Shown one piece after another: positions 1 through 8,229 of a stretch of DNA of 64,000 nucleotides (position 1 is its first letter; each line of letters begins with the position of its first letter). This DNA is from CAVPDG01 sp963702535. Lineage in GTDB: Bacteria > Chloroflexota > Anaerolineae > Anaerolineales > UBA4823. Where the stretch lies: assembly GCA_963702535.1 (NCBI GenBank), contig CAVPDG010000007.1, forward strand, positions 351,005-415,004, in the 5' to 3' direction. The notes beneath the pieces were generated by a model, which saw nothing but the letters and a program-made list of their open reading frames with translations, did no database searches and was not told where the DNA came from. Made by a program: the position numbers and the translations under genes.

Positions 1-2
1 TG

Positions 3-734
3 GTGGGGACGCCAACCCCGCCGCCGGGGGACCCGATCCCGCTGAAGACGATCGACGGGCTGACCTCGCTGAATGCTACGGTCAATATCCAGGTCAACGG
101 GCTGATCAACGGCAAGCGCGCCCAGGGCGAGCTGAAGGCGGATCTGACGACCAACGATAAGAATCAAAGCAAGATTAGCGTGACGGGTCCGCTGCTGGGG
201 GATATCGTCGCCCAGGTGGGCGGGTCGCTGGTGAGCCTGTTCACGCCCAAGGCGGTGGATATCTACAAGGTGCCGGAAGGCACGTTCATCGTGCTCAACG
301 GCTTCTTCCCGGTGTGCGTCAAGCCGCAGGCAGCGAACGCCTCAGCGGCGCTGGACGAGATGAGCCCGAAGAGCCTGCTGAAGATGCTGACCAGCAGCGA
401 CGTGGCGCGCGGCAAGTACGTGGGCGACGAGACGCTGAACGGTAAAGCCGTGAAGCATTACGTGATCAACGGCGATGCCTTCCTGGCGGCGGCGAAGAAG
501 AGCAAAGACCCAAAGACAAAGGCATTTGCCGAGGCGTTGTGGGCAGCGGAAGACGCCGACCTGTACGTGGACGCGAAAGGCGGGTACCCGGTGGCGTTCA
601 GCGGCTGCTACAGCGGCACGTACGAGCCGTTGAAATTCGAAGGGGATTTTTGCGTCGATATCGAGCTGACGGGGATCAACCAGAACACGCCGGTAAAGCT
701 GCCGGCGGCGTGCGACAAACCCATCTCACAGTGA
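3..734 (+). CDS. Secreted/lipoprotein-like protein, 5' end cut by window
   Basis: The frame is open to the window edge, so the true start lies upstream; GTG at 3 is only the first possible start. The visible 243 residues begin with a Pro/Thr-rich linker (TPTPPPGDPIP) typical of the segment after a lipoprotein signal, followed by a beta-rich domain with regular short strands and two Cys near the middle and C-terminus. The fold pattern (conserved KYVGDETLNGKAVKHY segment, alternating hydrophobics) resembles LolA/LppX-like lipid-binding lipoproteins, but this is an inference from texture, not a motif match. A 3' neighbour starts 86 nt downstream on the same strand. Function unknown. Confidence 0.6.
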   Translation: MGTPTPPPGDPIPLKTIDGLTSLNATVNIQVNGLINGKRAQGELKADLTTNDKNQSKISVTGPLLGDIVAQVGGSLVSLFTPKAVDIYKVPEGTFIVLNGFFPVCVKPQAANASAALDEMSPKSLLKMLTSSDVARGKYVGDETLNGKAVKHYVINGDAFLAAAKKSKDPKTKAFAEALWAAEDADLYVDAKGGYPVAFSGCYSGTYEPLKFEGDFCVDIELTGINQNTPVKLPAACDKPISQ

Positions 735-820
735 GGACTGCCGGTTAATCCAAAAGCAGGCGTTTGCAGTAATCTAAGTAGCACGAGATTCGAATCTCAT
801 CCGGATAGGGGAGGTGGATC

Positions 821-1814
821 GTGGAGCGGGAAGGTTACCGGCGGCTACTGCAAACACGCGGGCTCAGCGATGAGCAGATCGAGCAGTCCATTGAGATCGT
901 TGAACGATTTGAGGTGATCCTGGGCAACCGCCAGCCACCGGCGACGCTGGAAACGGCGAGCGCCCAGGATACCCTGGATTATGTAGACCAGCTTAACGCT
1001 GAGGGGAAGAACTCTTTCTTCGAGCTGGCAGCCGTGGCGCGCTACGGCTATATGTGCAAGAATTATGACGTGTATCTCCCCATCCTGGAGCTGCTGGATG
1101 GCAGCGAGGCGCTGGCGGGGATGCACAGGCGTGCCGGCGAGGTTTTGGGGGAGGAGAAACGCCGGGCGATTTTTGCGGGGATCGATCTGCCGCCGCTGGG
1201 AATGCCCAACACGGAGAAAGCGCGCCTGACGCGCACGGTCATGCAGCGGCTGGAAGACTGCATGGATGAAAACGAGAGCAATGCGCTTTTTGCGAGATTC
1301 CTTCCGCGATCTGCAGGATGCAACCTATCTCGGGGATAAGCAGCAATATGCCGAGATAGGGAATTTTGATATCTACCTGGAAACCAAGCGCCGGGAGTTC
1401 ATCGCACAGCTGGAGCAGATCCGGGATGAGGGCGGGTTGTACTTCAGCCAGGAGATCACGGACGAGGTGGTCGAGTTCGTGCGCAACGACCCCGAGATCT
1501 CACAAGGCGTACGGGTGGGGAAAATCCTGTACGTGACCAAGATCCCCTATATGGCGAAGGAATACCTGAAGGAAACGGATCCGCAACGGAAGCGCTATTT
1601 TGCCTGCCATTGCCCGTGGGCGCGCGAGTCGCTGATGCAGGCGGAGGGACCCGTCGCAGCCCAATTCTGCCGGTGCAGCGCCGGTTTCCACAAGAAACCG
1701 TGGGAGGTTATCTTCGATCAGAAGCTGGAGGCGGAGGTGCTGGAGAGCGTGCTGCAGGGAGACATGCGCTGCAGGTTTGCGATTCACCTGCCGGTGAGCG
1801 TGGCAGCAAGTTAA
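821..1814 (+). CDS. Uncharacterised Cys-motif protein (DUF6144-like), frameshifted
   Basis: Two overlapping frames (821-1339 and 1266-1814) join into one protein of about 330 aa; the break lies near 1287-1300 beside a run of five T, where the reading should pass from MDENESNALF to RDSFRDLQDATYLG. The N-terminal half is helical. The C-terminal half carries a distinctive cysteine arrangement: CHCPWARESL, then FCRCSAGFHKKPWEV, then DMRCRF. I recall this CHC...CxC...FHKKPWE pattern from DUF6144-type proteins, whose function is unknown; a metal or cofactor site is possible. Start GTG at 821 follows a GGGGAGGTGG purine tract. A strong terminator follows at 1843. Confidence 0.65.
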
Positions 1815-1842
1815 GGTTGCAGTAAACCCATCGAGACCGTAA

Positions 1843-1886
1843 AAAAGCGACCCCGGACGGTGTATCAACCGTCCGGGGTCGCTTTT
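1843..1886. terminator. Bidirectional terminator hairpin
   Basis: A perfect 19-bp stem with a 6-nt loop. The left arm begins with A4 and the right arm ends with T4, so it ends in U on either strand. It lies between the convergent genes 821-1814 (+) and 1919-3218 (-) and can serve both. Confidence 0.85.
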
Positions 1887-1918
1887 CCGAGGATAATGAT
1901 CACGGAAAATGAGGCAGG

Positions 1919-3218
1919 TTACATGACAAAATAGCTGCGGCAAGCCTCGTCGATCAGCTCGGGGGTGAGCTGTGGCGGAATGCCGAGGTATTCGCTCAAG
2001 CCCAGGATGGCTTTGAGCAAATCGCGGGGGTGGACGGCTTGCAAAGGGCGCCCGGTCTGGCGGTACCAGGTCTGCAGCAGGTAAAGGAAGCCATCTTTAT
2101 TGAAGGGGATGTTGAGCGCCTTGCACTGGCTGACGAAGATCTGGAAGAAGAGCTTCTCGTCCGGCGCAGCCACCTCCACCTTGATCTGGATGCGGCGCAG
2201 GAAGGCGTCGTCGACAAGCTGGGCGGGGTCCAGGTTGGTGCTGAAGACGATGAGCAGCTTGAAGGGGGTGACGATGGTCTGCCCGGTATTGAGGCGCAGG
2301 AAATCGACTTTGCTTTCGAGGGGGACGATCCAGCGGTTGAGCAGGTCGCCGGGGCGGATCTGCTGGCGACCGAAATCGTCGATGAGGAACATGCCGCCGT
2401 TGGCTTTCAACTGCAAGGGGGCTTCGAAGATGCGGGCGACCGGATCGAAGCGCAGCTCGAGGTCATCCATCTTGAGCTCGCCGCCCGCCATGACGGAAGG
2501 GCGCTGGAAGTAGCCCCAGCGCTGGTCGAACTCGGCCCAGCTCGGTGCTGCGCCCGCTGTTGACGGCGGCGTGCTTGTGGATCAGGCGGTCATGGATCTG
2601 GATGATGTTGCCGCCGGCGGTGAGGGCGTAGGGCACCCAGATCGGCTCGGTGCCGGCGATCAGCCCGGCGATCGCCTGGGCGATGGTGGTCTTGCCGTTG
2701 CCGGGGGGACCGTAGAGGAAGAGCGAGGTGCCGGAATTGATGGCGGGTCCGACCCGGCGGTGGAAATTGGCGGGCAGGACGAGGTGCTTGAGCGAGTTGA
2801 TGACCTCGGTGTCGGCGACTTTGCGGCGCACCTGGGTCTGCAGCTCGATGCCGCGGGCGTAATAGTGGATGGGCACGGGTAGGGGACCGACGTACTGGGA
2901 GCGCTCGAAGGCGTCGCGGGCGCGCTTTTTGCCTTCATCGGTGAGGGCGTAGACGTAGCCCATGCGCCCGATATCGCTGCTGGCTTTGGAGACCTCCACC
3001 AGGTGCTCCTTCTGCATCCAGAGCATGGTCTCGTCGATGATGCGCATGGATACTTTGAGGACCTCGATGAAGCGGGTGACCGAGACGTTGCCCTCGTTGA
3101 ACAGCAGGCGGTAAATCAGGTCGAAGAGGATGCCCTGGGGGATGTTGAGCTCGTCGGCTTTTTGCGGCTCGTAGAGCAGCTGCTTGAGGCTCATCTGGTC
3201 GACGGAGATGGTATCCAT
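1919..3218 (-). CDS. AAA+ ATPase with N-terminal helical/winged-helix region, frameshifted
   Basis: About 430 aa in two frames (2463-3218 and 1919-2491), joined near 2550. N-terminal residues 1-130 form a helical, winged-helix-like segment (MSLKQLLYEPQ... VYALTDEGKKRARDAF). The AAA+ domain follows: Walker A GPPGNGKTT, Walker B-like region MFLIDDFGRQQ, and sensor region FKLLIVFSTN, with DAFLRRIQIKVEV fitting the arginine-finger area. The C-terminal helical lid ends in HPRDLLKAILGLSEYLG. Such stand-alone ATPases occur in Chloroflexota; the substrate is unknown. The start at 3218 is chosen because a -10 TACAAT (3231-3226) and -35-like TTCACA (3253-3248) sit just upstream, leaving essentially no leader. 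Monocistronic. Confidence 0.75.
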
Positions 3219-3225
3219 GAGCATG

Positions 3226-3253
3226 ATTGTAGCACTGCAACAGTAATTGTGAA
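3226..3253 (-). promoter_or_regulatory. Promoter of the AAA+ ATPase gene, probably leaderless
   Basis: On the minus strand TTCACA, 16 nt, TACAAT. The -10 box ends 7 nt before the ATG at 3218, so the predicted transcript starts at or very near the start codon and has no ribosome-binding site. Confidence 0.45.
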
Positions 3254-3331
3254 GCTTACAAGAGGCGCAATTCACTTTCCAATCTTGTTAGGTGAGTGGA
3301 ACCCAGGTCGGGTGAAATGCAAAGTTGCCTC

Positions 3332-3385
3332 TTGACAAATGCGAATATACACTGTATATTTACAGCGTAAATATACAGTGTATAT
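3332..3385 (+). promoter_or_regulatory. TetR-operon promoter with perfect 19-bp inverted-repeat operator
   Basis: TTGACA (3332-3337), 17 nt, TATATT (3355-3360) is a near-consensus sigma-70 promoter. A perfect 19-bp inverted repeat (arms 3345-3363 and 3367-3385, 3-nt spacer AGC) covers the -10 box and transcription start. Each arm holds the near-palindrome ATATACACTGTATAT, so two dimer sites may be present. A repressor bound here would block the promoter of the TetR gene at 3400; autoregulation is the natural inference. Confidence 0.8.
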
Positions 3386-3399
3386 ATACAGGAGGAAAC

Positions 3400-4092
3400 A
3401 TGACCGCCCGACCACGCCGAAATCTACAAACCGCCAACCTGCAGGAAACCATCAAGGAGACCGCCTGGGTACAGATCGCCGAATACGGCGCGGCTGCCCT
3501 CAGCTTGCGCGCCATCGCCCGCCAGTTGCATATCACGGCGCCGGCGATTTACAACTACTACCCGGACCGCGACGCGTTGGTGACGGCACTCATCCTGGAT
3601 GCTTTTGCCTCTTTTGGTGATGCCCAGCTCGCAGCCCGCGACAGCGTCCCGGCGGATGATTTACCGGGTCGCATGCTGGCGACCGGTATGGCATACCGGG
3701 GCTGGGCATTGACCCATCCGCAGCGCTACCAGCTGATCTTTGGCACGCCCATACCAGGTTACATAGCCCCGATGGAAAAGGTCATGCCGGTGGCAGCGCG
3801 CTCCCTAAGCGCCCTGGTCAGTGTCGTGGAGGGGCTGCGGGTCAGCGGAAGGCTCAAGGCAGAGAATTTCCCCGAGGTCAAAGCGGAGTTCAAGGCCGAT
3901 TTCGAGATATGGAAGAAGTTTGGCGGCGACTATGATCTCCTCAGCCTTTCCGTGGCTATGCTCATTTGGGCGCGGGTGCATGGCATCGTCTCGCTGGAAC
4001 TCTCCCAAAACCTGCCGCCCTTTGGAGCGGACGGCAATGGATTGTACCGGTATGAGCTGCTGGCAATCGAGGAACAATTTATCAATGTGTAG
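3400..4092 (+). CDS. TetR/AcrR family regulator (WHG-type C-terminal domain)
   Basis: 230 aa. The N-terminal TetR helix-turn-helix spans about residues 10-60 (LSLRAIARQLHITAPAIYNYYPDRDALV). The C-terminal ligand domain contains YRGWALTHPQRYQLIFGTPIPGY, the signature of the WHG/TetR_C_13 subgroup. The start at 3400 is chosen over the upstream ATG at 3325 because AGGAGG stands 5 nt before it and the upstream frame runs through the operator. It is the first gene of a probable three-gene operon (next start 10 nt downstream) and likely represses its own promoter through the inverted repeat at 3345-3385. The ligand is not predictable. Confidence 0.9.
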   Translation: MTARPRRNLQTANLQETIKETAWVQIAEYGAAALSLRAIARQLHITAPAIYNYYPDRDALVTALILDAFASFGDAQLAARDSVPADDLPGRMLATGMAYRGWALTHPQRYQLIFGTPIPGYIAPMEKVMPVAARSLSALVSVVEGLRVSGRLKAENFPEVKAEFKADFEIWKKFGGDYDLLSLSVAMLIWARVHGIVSLELSQNLPPFGADGNGLYRYELLAIEEQFINV

Positions 4093-4101
4093 GAGAAAAG
4101 C

Positions 4102-5409
4102 ATGAAAGCGATCATTCTGAACGGATCCCATGATAACGACCTCACCGGTGAGCGTATGCAAGCGGCGCTGATAGCTCAGCTTGAGGAGCGGGGCTGGAAT
4201 TACGAGCATATCCTGCTGCGTCGCAGGAATATCGGAAACTGTGCCGGTGATTTTTATTGCTGGGTGCGGAACCCTGGCGTCTGCAACGTGAACGACGACA
4301 ATCGCGCCATCGCCGCCGCCATCGCCAGCAGCGACCTGATGATTTACCTGACACCGATCACGTTCGGAGGCTACTCCTCAGAGCTCAAGCGCATGGTCGA
4401 CCACCAGATCCAGAACATCTTGCCATTCTTCTCTACAGTAAATGGTGAAACCCATCACCAAAGGCGTTACGAGCGATACGCGGATTTCCTGGCTATCGGC
4501 TGGCTCGAAGAAGCTGACCCGCGCTCCGAGGCGATTTTTCGCGGGCTTGTCCAGCGCAACGCGATCAATTTTTTCGCCGAAAATGCCGTTTCCGGGATAG
4601 CAACCTCCGGCCAGACGGACGAGGAACTGTTGAGCGAGGCAGGTGAGTGGCTGGATAGCATAGCTACCGGAAGGGCAGCTCTTGCGGCTGAGGCTTTGGA
4701 TTTCGACCTGCAATCCAACGAAAGTTGCCCGCCGCCGCGGAAGGCGCTCTTGCTCGCCGGAAGCCCGCGTACCCGAAAGAGCACGTCCTTTGCTATCGGG
4801 GATTACCTGATGGAGCAACTCGCTGCGCGTGGCGTAGAAACCCAGACGATCCAGATTTACACCTCCCTCAACAACGAAAGCCGAATGCAAGATCTTCTGG
4901 CAAAGCTAGATGCTGCCGACCTGGTTGTGCTGGCTTTTCCGCTGTATGTGGATAGCCTGCCAGCACCGGTGATTAAGTTGCTCGAACGCATTGCCCTGCA
5001 CCGCTCTGAGCGTCCCCTACAAACGCGTTTTGCTGCGCTTGCCAACTGCGGCTTTCCTGAAGCCAGGCATAATGCCACCGCCCTGGCTATCTGCTCGCAG
5101 TTTGCCCGGCAAAGCGGCATGACTTGGGCCGGCGGGCTGGCTCTTGGCGCCGGGCAAGGATTGATCCACGGCGTCCCGCTCAACGAGCTGGATGGGCGCG
5201 CCAATCCTCTGAAGAGCGCTTTGAACCTGGCGGCTGAGGCGCTGGCGCAGGGAACTCCCCTGCCAGCCAACCTGCAGGAGCTGCTGGCGAAACCATTCAT
5301 CCCTGCCTGGCTCTACCGCTCCATGGGCTCCTTCGGCTGGAAAGGGCAAGCCAGGAAGTGGGGTGTAAAAAAATCACTCCGGCGCAAGGCATACCAAACC
5401 AACGATTAG
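4102..5409 (+). CDS. Tandem double flavodoxin-like NAD(P)H-dependent oxidoreductase
   Basis: 435 aa made of two flavodoxin-fold modules. The first (about 1-200) begins MKAIILNGSHDNDLTGE and has the FMN-loop region YLTPITFGGYSSELKRMVD. The second (about 215-400) begins ALLLAGSPRTRKSTSFAIG and has VVLAFPLYVDSLPAPVIKLLE. Both match NADPH-dependent FMN reductase/NAD(P)H-quinone reductase architecture. Single-module proteins of this family are usually about 180-220 aa, so the fusion is notable. The first module has extra Cys (NCAGDFYCWVRNPGVC), as in iron-sulfur flavoproteins, though spacing is not diagnostic. It lies 9 nt after the TetR gene and is presumably controlled by it; a role in quinone or xenobiotic reduction is inferred. 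Confidence 0.8.
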   Translation: MKAIILNGSHDNDLTGERMQAALIAQLEERGWNYEHILLRRRNIGNCAGDFYCWVRNPGVCNVNDDNRAIAAAIASSDLMIYLTPITFGGYSSELKRMVDHQIQNILPFFSTVNGETHHQRRYERYADFLAIGWLEEADPRSEAIFRGLVQRNAINFFAENAVSGIATSGQTDEELLSEAGEWLDSIATGRAALAAEALDFDLQSNESCPPPRKALLLAGSPRTRKSTSFAIGDYLMEQLAARGVETQTIQIYTSLNNESRMQDLLAKLDAADLVVLAFPLYVDSLPAPVIKLLERIALHRSERPLQTRFAALANCGFPEARHNATALAICSQFARQSGMTWAGGLALGAGQGLIHGVPLNELDGRANPLKSALNLAAEALAQGTPLPANLQELLAKPFIPAWLYRSMGSFGWKGQARKWGVKKSLRRKAYQTND

Positions 5410-5460
5410 GGCTGATGTGCTCATTTATGGGTAAACTTAGTTTATAGAAGGGAGAAAAAC

Positions 5461-5907
5461 ATGTACACCGTATCGATCACCCGCTTGCGTGTGCGCAACA
5501 TATTCTATCTGCCGCTGTTCATACGGCATGCCATGCGCACCATGCGCCAGGCACAAAACGCTGAAGGTGTAGTAGTTGTGGAGACGCGGTTTGAATTTAA
5601 CAATGTCGTCTGGACCAAGACCGTCTGGCAGGAGGAGGGGAGGATGAAACAATACCGCGGGTCGGGTGCACACCAAATTGCCATGCGTCTGCTATCCGAG
5701 ATTTGTAGCGAAGCCTCCGTGGTGCGCTGGAGTCAGGAAACGGCTGATTTACCGAGCTGGGAGGAAGCGCACGTACATATGTTGAAAGATGGTAGATTAT
5801 CGAAAGTGAAGCATCCCTCTCCGCTGCAACACTCCGGGCGCACGGCGACGGAAGTGATGAGGCGAGGGTTTGCGCCGCCTATGCCGCCGCAAGGCTTGGG
5901 GGATTGA
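5461..5907 (+). CDS. Small DUF3291/antibiotic-monooxygenase-like protein
   Basis: 148 aa. The opening YTVSITRLRVRNIFYLPLFIRHAMRTM, the central WTKTVWQEEGRMKQYRGSGAHQIAM and the late W/E-rich segment resemble dimeric alpha-beta barrel proteins of the DUF3291/ABM type, including the conserved W...W..E..M..Y pattern. AGAAGGGAGAAAAAC precedes the ATG. It is the third gene behind the TetR operator (51 nt after the reductase), consistent with a co-regulated redox or detoxification operon. No catalytic residues can be assigned. Confidence 0.6.
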   Translation: MYTVSITRLRVRNIFYLPLFIRHAMRTMRQAQNAEGVVVVETRFEFNNVVWTKTVWQEEGRMKQYRGSGAHQIAMRLLSEICSEASVVRWSQETADLPSWEEAHVHMLKDGRLSKVKHPSPLQHSGRTATEVMRRGFAPPMPPQGLGD

Positions 5908-6046
5908 CACCCCGATAGCATTGGCAGAAAGGTAAAGACCTATGCACGGACAATCGGTAACCTGTCGACAAACCTCAAGGTACTTGGCCAGAAGACGATT
6001 GGTTTTATTTAACAATGGAATGGTGGGTTATAACAACGAAACACAA

Positions 6047-6079
6047 TCCGGCGCCGGGTGAAATATCACCGGCGCCGGA
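6047..6079 (-). terminator. Terminator hairpin of the DUF4397-like gene
   Basis: A 14-bp GC-rich stem with one bulged G (TCCGGCGCCGG...CCGGCGCCGGA) lies 37 nt beyond the stop codon of the minus-strand gene, followed on that strand by TTGTGTTTCG. It may also stop the plus-strand TetR operon. The stretch 5908-6115 holds nothing else recognisable. Confidence 0.65.
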
Positions 6080-6115
6080 CTTGTAGCTTGTGGAGGAGAG
6101 GAGAAGATTACAATC

Positions 6116-6523
6116 TTACTTAGCGATGACTTTCAGGATGGGGGTCTTGCCACCGGAGAGCTGGGCACGGATGAGCAGGTCTGCGCCATCGGAGATCATG
6201 ACCGGACCAAGGGTCATGCTGGGCACGAGGGTACCGAGTTCCTGGGAGAAGACTTCGATGGTGTACTCACCGGCGGGCAGCGGAGCGGCGAAGCGCTCAC
6301 CGAAGGTGAAATCGTTGATGTAGGCGAGCACAGCGCCGTCTTTGTAGACGGTGATGTTGACCGGCAGGTCCTTGGACAAGCCCAGCGAGCGACCATTGAT
6401 GCCATGTACGACATTGACGTTCCAGGTGCCATCGGCTGCCTTGGCGGGAGCGGCTGTGAAAGCCAGGGCGAAGAGCATGACGGCGGCGAGCATTGCGAAG
6501 ATCCAGTTACGACGGGTGTTCAT
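6116..6523 (-). CDS. Secreted DUF4397-like protein
   Basis: 135 aa. A clear Sec signal peptide (MNTRRNW, hydrophobic core, cleavage expected after AAPAKA) is followed by a short beta-sandwich domain with VNVVHGINGRSLG, VNITVYKDGAVL, LPAGEYTIEVFS and VMISDGADLLIRAQL, the pattern of DUF4397 domains found in exported proteins. The ATG at 6523 is preceded by AAGGAG; an upstream in-frame ATG lies inside the promoter and is rejected. Monocistronic. Its promoter carries three 11-bp repeats matching those at the CarH-like regulator locus (see 6610-6642), so it may belong to the same light/B12 regulon. Molecular role unknown. Confidence 0.8.
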   Translation of the reverse strand: MNTRRNWIFAMLAAVMLFALAFTAAPAKAADGTWNVNVVHGINGRSLGLSKDLPVNITVYKDGAVLAYINDFTFGERFAAPLPAGEYTIEVFSQELGTLVPSMTLGPVMISDGADLLIRAQLSGGKTPILKVIAK

Positions 6524-6609
6524 GTGAGTTCTCCTTTTTGGTATTACCTGTAATTTTGGTTTCTGCTGGCTGACTGCCTTGCAGTGTTTATCTAGGATGT
6601 ATTTTACCT

Positions 6610-6642
6610 GTTGTACAGTATTTGTCAAGGTATTGTAGATTA
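6610..6642 (-). promoter_or_regulatory. Promoter with three 11-bp CarH-type direct repeats
   Basis: On the minus strand three contiguous 11-mers read TAATCTACAAT, ACCTTGACAAA and TACTGTACAAC. Each has T at position 4 and ACA at 7-9. The middle unit contains the -35 box TTGACA (6628-6623); a -10-like TAAAAT follows after 16 nt. The same pattern is present in the intergenic region of the CarH-like regulator (21725-21757). Binding is inferred from this shared architecture. Confidence 0.6.
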
Positions 6643-6694
6643 ATAGTTGATGAATATTAGACATATAGTGGGCGTCCGGGCGGGAATTTTCTTC

Positions 6695-6723
6695 TTGACC
6701 AATCGAGCGTTATCCTTTAAACT
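6695..6723 (+). promoter_or_regulatory. Promoter of the FHA-cyclase gene, probably leaderless
   Basis: TTGACC (6695-6700), 17 nt, TAAACT (6718-6723). The ATG at 6730 begins 7 nt after the -10 box, about where transcription should start, and no Shine-Dalgarno sequence is present. Confidence 0.45.
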
Positions 6724-6729
6724 GAATCT

Positions 6730-8229
6730 ATGTGGACTTTATCTTTGCGATCGATCGGCGGGGAGCCACAAGAGATCGAGATCAGGAAAGCGAAGACAAC
6801 CATCGGGCGCAGGACTGATAACGACATCGTTATCTCCGATTCGTCTGCGTCGCGCTACCATGCCGAGATCCTGCTGGAGGACGGGGCGCTGCTGCTGCGC
6901 GACCTGCTGAGCACGAACGGCACCTTTGTGAACCGGGTGCGCATCGATGAAGGCTGCCGGCTGGCGCATAATGACGTGATCCGTATCGGCGAGTGCACGC
7001 TGAGCGTGCACCTGCAGGACACGGACGAGCAGCTCATGCTGGCGCCTTCGGGGACGCACGTGCTGACGCGCGACGTGGTGCTTGAGTCGATCGACCAGCA
7101 CGCCGTGCTGATGTACGAAGCCGCGCGCAAGCTGAACACGGTGATGGACATCGACAGCGCCCTGGTGGAGGTCTCGGCGATGATGAAGCGGGCGCTGGGT
7201 GCGGACCGCTGCGAAGTGATCCTGAGCGAGAAGTTCGACCTGCTGCATGACCTGGGTTTTCCCACCTCCATCGCCCGCAGCGCCATCGAGATGAAGGCGG
7301 CGATGATCATCCCTGACCTGGACAAGGAGCTGGGCTCATACGGGGTGAGCGCGGCGTTATTTCACATCCGCTCGGTGCTGTGCGTGCCCATCCTGAGCGG
7401 GGAGCAGGTAAGTGGCTTGATCTACCTGTACAAGATCGATCCGGTAGAGAGACCCTTCACCGAGGGCGACCTGCAGTTTGCCGTTGCCATCAGCCACCAG
7501 GCTGCCCTGACCATCCAACGCATGCGCCTGATGGCGCAGGTCAGCGAGGAGAAGCGGGTGCGGCAGCTCCTGGAGCGGTTCGTCTCGCCGGCCGAGGCGG
7601 AATTCATCTTCCACAACCACATGGGCGATGGACTGCCCGGTCTATCTGAGCAACGGGTGAGCGTGCTCTTTGCGGACATCGCCGATTCTACCGGGCTGGC
7701 GGAGCGGCTGGAACCCCAGCGCTTCGGGGAAATCCTGAGCCGCTATTATGAGGAGATGAGCGAGATCATCTTCGCCCACGCGGGTGTCGTGGATAAGTAC
7801 CTGGGGGATGGCATCATGGCGGTGTTTGGCATGACTGGCGAGAAAGAGGGACACGAAGAGCGGGCTGTGCGCTGTGGCTTGAAGATCCTGGAGCATATCG
7901 AGAAGATGAACGCCGAGATGAGCGAAGAGCTGTTCATCGGCGTGGGAGTGAACACGGGTCCGGTGGTGGCGGGTTACGTGGGCACGCGGCAGCGGGTGGA
8001 GCTGACCGTACTGGGGGATACGGTCAACGTGGCGGCAGGGTTGCAGAGCAAGGCGCGACCCAACCGGCTGTGGATCGGTCCGGCGACGATGGCGGGGATT
8101 GTAGGCCTATTTGAGACGCAGCGGGTGGGATCGATCCGGGTGAAGGGCAGGGAAGTGACAATCCAGGCGCATGAGGTCATGCGTCATGCGAGTGGGAGCG
8201 GGATGCTGCCGCCGATGGCGCCGGAGTGA
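6730..8229 (+). CDS. FHA-GAF-adenylate/guanylate cyclase signalling protein
   Basis: 499 aa, three domains. An FHA phosphothreonine-binding domain (about 15-95: IGRRTDNDIVI, SRYHAEIL, LLSTNGTFVN). A GAF sensor domain (about 125-275: LCVPILSGEQVSGLIYLYKID). A class III nucleotide cyclase domain (about 300-490) with metal-binding FADIADSTGLAERL and GDGIMAVFG and the later GVGVNTGPVVAGYVG...LTVLGDTVNVAAGLQ. Substrate choice (ATP or GTP) is not certain. It is soluble with no membrane segment, and probably links a phosphorylation state and a small-molecule signal to cyclic nucleotide synthesis. Its 3' end overlaps the convergent gene 8177-9301 by 53 nt. Confidence 0.9.
   Translation: MWTLSLRSIGGEPQEIEIRKAKTTIGRRTDNDIVISDSSASRYHAEILLEDGALLLRDLLSTNGTFVNRVRIDEGCRLAHNDVIRIGECTLSVHLQDTDEQLMLAPSGTHVLTRDVVLESIDQHAVLMYEAARKLNTVMDIDSALVEVSAMMKRALGADRCEVILSEKFDLLHDLGFPTSIARSAIEMKAAMIIPDLDKELGSYGVSAALFHIRSVLCVPILSGEQVSGLIYLYKIDPVERPFTEGDLQFAVAISHQAALTIQRMRLMAQVSEEKRVRQLLERFVSPAEAEFIFHNHMGDGLPGLSEQRVSVLFADIADSTGLAERLEPQRFGEILSRYYEEMSEIIFAHAGVVDKYLGDGIMAVFGMTGEKEGHEERAVRCGLKILEHIEKMNAEMSEELFIGVGVNTGPVVAGYVGTRQRVELTVLGDTVNVAAGLQSKARPNRLWIGPATMAGIVGLFETQRVGSIRVKGREVTIQAHEVMRHASGSGMLPPMAPE

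Noticed and set aside
770..803. T-arm-like GAGATTCGAATCTC resembling a tRNA 3' end
   Set aside because: No matching acceptor, D or anticodon arms upstream; the stem is short and the region is otherwise ordinary.
3325..3399. Upstream ATG start for the TetR gene
   Set aside because: It would translate the promoter and operator; the ATG at 3400 has AGGAGG.
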